Below, one piece after another: positions 58,863-64,000 of a DNA stretch of 64,000 nucleotides. The stretch lies in contig NC_079888.1 of assembly GCF_029227915.1 (NCBI RefSeq), positions 16,594,001 through 16,658,000 of the forward strand. Reading direction: 5' to 3'. The DNA is from Hydractinia symbiolongicarpus (Eukaryota; Cnidaria; Hydrozoa; Anthoathecata; Hydractiniidae). The notes beneath the pieces were generated by a model, which was given only the letters and a program-made list of their open reading frames with translations, ran no database searches and was not told the origin of the DNA. A program made the position numbers and the translations under genes. Position 1 is the stretch's first letter. Each line of letters begins with the position of its first letter.

Positions 58863-61800
58863 CGTTAGAAGAAAAATAAGACCAGCGATTGGATGAATTT
58901 TCCGGCGTATTTTCCTCGAAGTCAAGGGAAAGAAAAAGGACTGAATCGGGAAAGGAGTTGAGAAGATTTAAGCATAAAATGCACAAAGTTATAAAAAGTT
59001 TTATACAGGAAAGCCCAATATTCTTGTAGATGGAACAACACGGCAACGTGTAAGATAGTTTGCACTATTAAAGTTGAACGTGACGAAGGCTTAACGAGTT
59101 CATTATTAACTTTTGAGTGCTTGCATAAAAAGTTAAAGATACTGCGGATGGAAAATATTCCAAAGGTTACTAAACAGGCGAAGTGGCCAAGTGGTAAGGC
59201 GTCGGTCTCGTAAACCGAAGATCAAGACTTCGAACTTCGTCTGTGCCTAAACTATATGGATGCTTTTGCCGGAGTTTTCCGGAAATAACTTGCAGATATG
59301 CCTGAGAAGAGAAATAAGACAAGGGATTGGATGAATTTTCCGGCGTATGGTCCTCCAAGTCAAAGGAAATAAACAGAACAGAATCGGCGATGGAGTTGGG
59401 AACATCTAAGCAAAAGTTGCACAAAGTTATAAACATTTTATACAGGAAATTCTGTAATTCCTATATATTGAATAACACAGCAACGTGTAAGTTACTTTGC
59501 ACCGTTAAATTTGATCGTGACAAAGGCTTAGCGAGTTCAGTATTAACTTGTGAGTGCTTGCATAAAATTTTAATAATGATTTAGGTGGAAAATATACCAA
59601 AGGTTTCTAAACAGGCGCAGTGGCCAAGTGGTAAGGAGTCGGTCTCGTAAACCAAAGTTCACGAGTTCGATCCTCGTCTGTGCCTAAGTTATATGGGGGC
59701 GTTTGCCGGAGTTTTCCAGACATAACATGCAGATATGACTTAGAAGTGAAAGAAGTCAAGAAATTGGATGAAACACCAGGGGTATTGTTCTCCAAATCAA
59801 AGGAAATAAACAAGACTGAATTGGCAATGGACTGGGGAACATCTAAGCATAAATTGCGCAAAGTTTTAAACCGTTTATACAGGAAACTCCAAAATTCCTT
59901 CATATCGAACAACACTGCAACGTGTAAGATACTTTGCACTATTTAGTTTGAACGTGACCTAGTCTTTCACTATTAACGTTTGAGTGCTTGCGTAAAAAGT
60001 AAAAAATGATGCGGATGGAAAATGTACCAAAGGATGCAAAACAGGCGCAGTGCCCAAGTGGTAAGGCGTCGGTCTCGTAAACCGGAGATTACGAGTTCGA
60101 ACATCGTCTGTGCCTCAATTTTGTGGACGACTTTTGCGGAATTTTCCTGACAAAGCGTGCAGATGTGCCTTAGAAGAGAAATAAGACAAGGGATTGGATG
60201 AAATTTCAGGGGTATGGTCCTCCAAGTCAAAGGAAATAAACAGGACTGAATCGGCAATGGTGTTAAGAAGATTTGAGCAGAAAATGCACAAAGTAGTAAA
60301 ACGTTTTACCCAAGAAAGCCCAAAATTCCTGTAGATCAAAAAACACAGCAACGTGTAAGATACTTTGCACTATTTAATTTGAACGTAAAGTAGGTTTAGC
60401 GCGTTCACTATTAACTTTTAAGTACTTTCCTAATAAAAATAAAAAGTTTTATACAGGAACGCCCGAAATTCTTGTAGATAGAACAACACGGCAACGTGTA
60501 TAATACTTTGCACTATTTAGTTTGAACGTGACCTAGGCTTAGCGAGTTTACTATTAACTTTTGAGTGCTTGCATAAAAAGTTATTAATGATGCGGATGGA
60601 AGATATACCAAAGGATGCAAAACAGTCGGAGTGGCCAAGTGGTAAGGCGTCAATCTCGTAAACCGAAGATCACGAGTTCGATCCTCGTCTGTGGCTAAGT
60701 TTTATGGATGCGTTTGCCGGAGCTTTCCAGACATAACGTGCAGATATGACTTAGAAGTGAAAGAAGATGGATGAAACACCAGGGGTATGGTTCTCCAAGT
60801 CAAGTGAAATAAACAGGACTGAATCGGCATTGGAGTGGGGAACATCAAAGCATAACTTGCACAAAGTTATAAACCCTTTATTCAGGAAAGCCCGAAATTC
60901 CTGTATATCGCATAAAACGGCAACAGCTAAGACACTTTGCTTCGGTAATTTTGAACCTGACATAGGTTTACTGAGTTCTCCATTAACTTTTGTGTGCTTT
61001 CATAAAAAGTTAATAATGATGCGGATGGGAAATATGCCAAAGGTTGCAAAACAGGCGCAGTGACAAAGTGGTAAGGCGTTGGTCTCGTAAACCGAAGATG
61101 ACGAGTTCAAACCTCGTCTGTGCCTAAACTATATGGATGCTTTTGGGCGGAGTTTTCTGGACATAACGTGCAGATATGCGTTAGAAGAAAAATAAGACCA
61201 GGGATTGGATGAAATTTACGGCGGCGGAGATTTCCGGACATAACGTGCAGATATGCCTTAGAAGAGAAATAAGACAAGGGATTGGATGAATTTTCCGACG
61301 TATTTTCCTCGAAGTCAAGGGAAAGAAAAAGGACTGAATCGGGAAAGGAGTTGAGAAGATTTAAGCATAAAATGCACAAAGTTATAAAAAGTTTTATACA
61401 GGAAAGCCCAATATTCTTGTAGATGGAACAACACGGCAACGTGTAAGATAGTTTGCACTATTAAAGTTGAACGTGACGAAGGCTTAACGAGTTCACTATT
61501 AACTTTTGAGTGCTTGCATAAAAAGTTAAAGATACTGCGGATGGAAAATATTCCAAAGGTTACTAAACAGGCGAAGTGGCCAAGTGGTAAGGCGTCGGTC
61601 TCGTAAACCGAAGATCAAGACTTCGAACTTCGTCTGTGCCTAAACTATATGGATGCTTTTGCCGGAGTTTTCCGGAAATAACTTGCAGATATGCCTGAGA
61701 AGAGATATAAGACAAGGGATTGGATGAATTTTCCGGCGTATGGTCCTCCAAGTCAAAGGAAATAAACAGAACAGAATCGGCGATGGAGTTGGGAACATCT

Positions 61801-64000
61801 AAGCAAAAGTTGCACAAAGTTATAAACATTTTATACAGGAAATTCTGTAATTCCTATATATTGAATAACACAGCAACGTGTAAGTTACTTTGCACCGGTA
61901 AATTTGATCGTGACAAAGGTTTAGCGAGTTCAGTATTAACTTGTGAGTGCTTGCATAAAATTTTAATAATGATTTAGATGGAAAATATACCAAAGGTTTC
62001 TAAACAGGCGCAGTGGCCAAGTGGTAAGGCGTAGGTCTCGTAAACCGAAAACCATGAGTTCGATCCTCGTCTGTGGCTAAGTTATATGGACGACTTTTGC
62101 GGAGATTTCCGGACATAACGTGGAGATATGCCTTCGAAGGGAAATAAGACAAGGGATTGGATGAATTTTCCGGCGTGTGGTGCTCAAAGTTAAAGGAAAT
62201 AAACAGGACTGAATCGGGAGTGGAGTTGAGAAGATTTAAGCGTAAAATGCACAAAGTTATAAAAAGTTTTATACAGGAAAGCCCGAAGTTCTTGTAGATC
62301 GAACAACACGGCAACGTGTAAGATAGTTTGCGCTATTTAGTTTGAACGTGACCTAGGCTTAGCGAGTTTACTATTAACTTTTGAGTGCTTGCATAAAAAG
62401 TTATTAATGATGCGGATGGAAGATATACCAAAGGATGCAAAACAGTCGGAGTGGCCAAGTGGTAAGGCGTCGATCTCGTAAACCGAAGATCACGAGTTCG
62501 ATCCTCGTCTGTGGCTAAGTTTTATGGATGCGTTTGCCGGAGCTTTCCAGACATAACGTGCAGATATGACTTAGAAGTGAAAGAAGATGGATGAAACACC
62601 AGGGGTATGGTTCTCCAAGTCAAGTGAAATAAACAGGACTGAATCGGCATTGGAGTGGGGAACATCAAAGCATAACTTGCACAAAGTTATAAACCCTTTA
62701 TTCAGGAAAGCCCGAAACTCTTGTATATCGCATAACACGGCAACAGCTAAGACACTTTGCTTCGGTAATTTTGAACCTGACATAGGTTTACTGAGTTCTC
62801 CATTAACTTTTGTGTGCTTGCATAAAAAGTTAATAATGATGCGGATGGGAAATATGCCAAAGGTTGCAAAACAGGCGCAGTGACAAAGTGGTAAGGCGTT
62901 GGTCTCGTAAACCGAAGATGACGAGTTCAAACCTCGTCTGTGCCTAAACTATATGGATGCTTTTGGGCGGAGTTTTCTGGACATAACGTGCAGATATGCG
63001 TTAGAAGAAAAATAAGACCAGCGATTGGATGAATTTTCCGGCGTATTTTCCTCGAAGTCAAGGGAAAGAAAAAGGACTGAATCGGGAAAGGAGTTGAGAA
63101 GATTTAAGCATTAAATGCACAAAGTTATAAAAAGTTTTATACAGGAAAGCCCAATATTCTTGTAGATGGAACAACACGGCAACGTGTAAGATAGTTTGCA
63201 CTATTAAAGTTGAACGTGACGAAGGCTTAACGAGTTCACTATTAACTTTTGAGTGCTTGCATAAAAAGTTAAAGATACTGCGGATGGAAAATATTCCAAA
63301 GGTTACTAAACAGGCGAAGTGGCCAAGTGGTAAGGCGTCGGTCTCGTAAACCGAAGATCAAGACTTCGAACTTCGTCTGTGCCTAAACTATATGGATGCT
63401 TTTGCCGGAGTTTTCCGGAAATAACTTGCAGATATGCCTGAGAAGAGAAATAAGACAAGGGATTGGATGAATTTTCCGGCGTATGGTCCTCCAAGTCAAA
63501 GGAAATAAACAGAACAGAATCGGCGATGGAGTTGGGAACATCTAAGCAAAAGTTGCACAAAGTTATAAACATTTTATACAGGAAATTCTGTAATTCCTAT
63601 ATATTGAATAACACAGCAACGTGTAAGTTACTTTGCACCGTTAAATTTGATCGTGACAAAGGCTTAGCGAGTTCAGTATTAACTTGTGAGTGCTTGCATA
63701 AAATTTTAATAATGATTTAGGTGGAAAATATACCAAAGGTTTCTAAACAGGCGCAGTTGCCAAGTGGTAAGGAGTCGGTCTCGTAAACCAAAGTTCACGA
63801 GTTCGATCCTCGTCTGTGCCTAAGTTATATGGGGGTGTTTGCCGGAGTTTTCCAGACATAACATGCAGATATGACTTAGAAGTGAAAGAAGTCAAGAAAT
63901 TGGATGAAACACCAGGGGTATTGTTCTCCAAATCAAAGGAAATAAACAAGACTGAATTGGCAATGAACTGGGGAACATCTAAGCATAAATTGCGCAAAGT
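58863..64000 (+). repeat. Right-hand diverged monomer subfamily
   Basis: Monomers differ from the central ones and repeat with their own steps: the segment at 59170 recurs at 61563 and 63306, and that at 60625 recurs at 62447. All tRNA parts seen here carry stem defects, for example GGCGAAG acceptors or GGAG in the D arm. The array runs off the window. Confidence 0.85.

Larger units (their letters stand above)
21025..64000 (+). repeat. Giant tRNA-Thr(CGT)-containing satellite array, roughly 100 head-to-tail monomers, continuing past the window
   Basis: Every monomer has a tRNA-Thr-like sequence followed by a spacer that starts AAATTATATGGATGCGTTT or a variant and ends near ACCAAAGGTTACTAAACAG. 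Complete monomers step by 437-440 bp (e.g. 21896, 22333, 22771, 23209, 23646). All are in one orientation, directly abutting, without poly-A tails or target duplications, so this is a tandem satellite and not clustered SINE insertions. From about 26 kb on, a three-monomer unit of ~1,224 bp recurs (steps of 374, 413 and 437 bp), and larger blocks of 10,429 and 4,461 bp repeat in turn. First-edge units are degenerate while interior ones are nearly identical. The spacer has TTTT runs 30-40 bases past each tRNA that could stop pol III. Confidence 0.95.

Noticed and set aside
22224-63997. Many 60-159 residue reading frames on both strands of the array
   Set aside because: They repeat with the monomer, run through the tRNA itself (plus-strand frames end QAQWPSGKASVS at the anticodon; minus-strand frames end PTPYHLATAPV from antisense tRNA), occur equally on both strands and are broken by one-base indels between monomers. 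They are shadows of the repeat, not proteins.
21025-64000. CRISPR array or rDNA/5S array
   Set aside because: The repeat is ~438 bp with no short-spacer pattern, the genome is eukaryotic, and the conserved 72 bases fold as tRNA-Thr rather than 5S rRNA.
21025-64000. Cluster of SINE insertions
   Set aside because: Monomers abut in one orientation with constant spacing and no A-rich tails or target duplications, which fits tandem amplification. The original founder could still have been a SINE.

Overview
The window is metazoan nuclear DNA. It is AT-rich, its genes are split by GT-AG introns, and it holds a selenocysteine-ended thioredoxin-glutathione reductase, a Ty1/copia retrotransposon with very short LTRs, and several short inverted-repeat elements. 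A cnidarian (perhaps a hydrozoan) would fit, but this is inference from overall character and not from a marker gene.

Layout. (1) 0-5 kb: a 29-bp minisatellite, a (GTT/GTC)n tract, the last three exons of a plus-strand gene for an alanine-rich protein ending in a CaaX prenylation motif (1309-3098), and two weak exon-pair candidates on opposite strands between 3.5 and 4.5 kb. (2) 5.1-12.5 kb, minus strand: a complete 12-coding-exon thioredoxin-glutathione reductase, reconstructed at 664 residues. It has a mitochondrial-type presequence, a CPFC glutaredoxin domain, FAD and NADPH domains, the CVNVGC redox centre and a terminal Gly-Cys-Sec-Gly. The Sec codon is the TGA at 5417-5419 and a SECIS candidate lies in the 3' UTR. 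Its introns and flanks carry hAT-like MITEs. (3) 14.27-17.93 kb: a young copia element with 126-bp LTRs differing at one base. It has gag, protease, integrase and the RT tail/RNase H, but the catalytic RT core is missing. (4) 17.9-21.0 kb: intergenic, with a possible tRNA-derived SINE and a degenerate ~111-bp tandem repeat.

(5) 21.03-64.0 kb, two thirds of the window and running off its right end: one head-to-tail tandem array of roughly 100 monomers. A complete monomer is about 438 bp: a 72-bp tRNA-Thr(CGT) sequence plus a ~366-bp spacer. The array is layered: monomer, then a ~1,224-bp trimer, then blocks of 4,461 bp and 10,429 bp repeated almost unchanged. Copies differ by whole trimers or whole monomers, as expected from unequal exchange. 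Fourteen copies keep a complete canonical cloverleaf. Most others have T-arm lesions, anticodon-stem lesions, or only the 3' half of the tRNA. This is the most unusual part of the window: a satellite with higher-order repeats whose monomer contains an internal pol III promoter and, in a minority of copies, an apparently usable threonine tRNA gene.

The genes do not form an operon or pathway together. The CaaX gene and the reductase converge toward each other, the retrotransposon sits upstream of the reductase, and the array is a separate domain.
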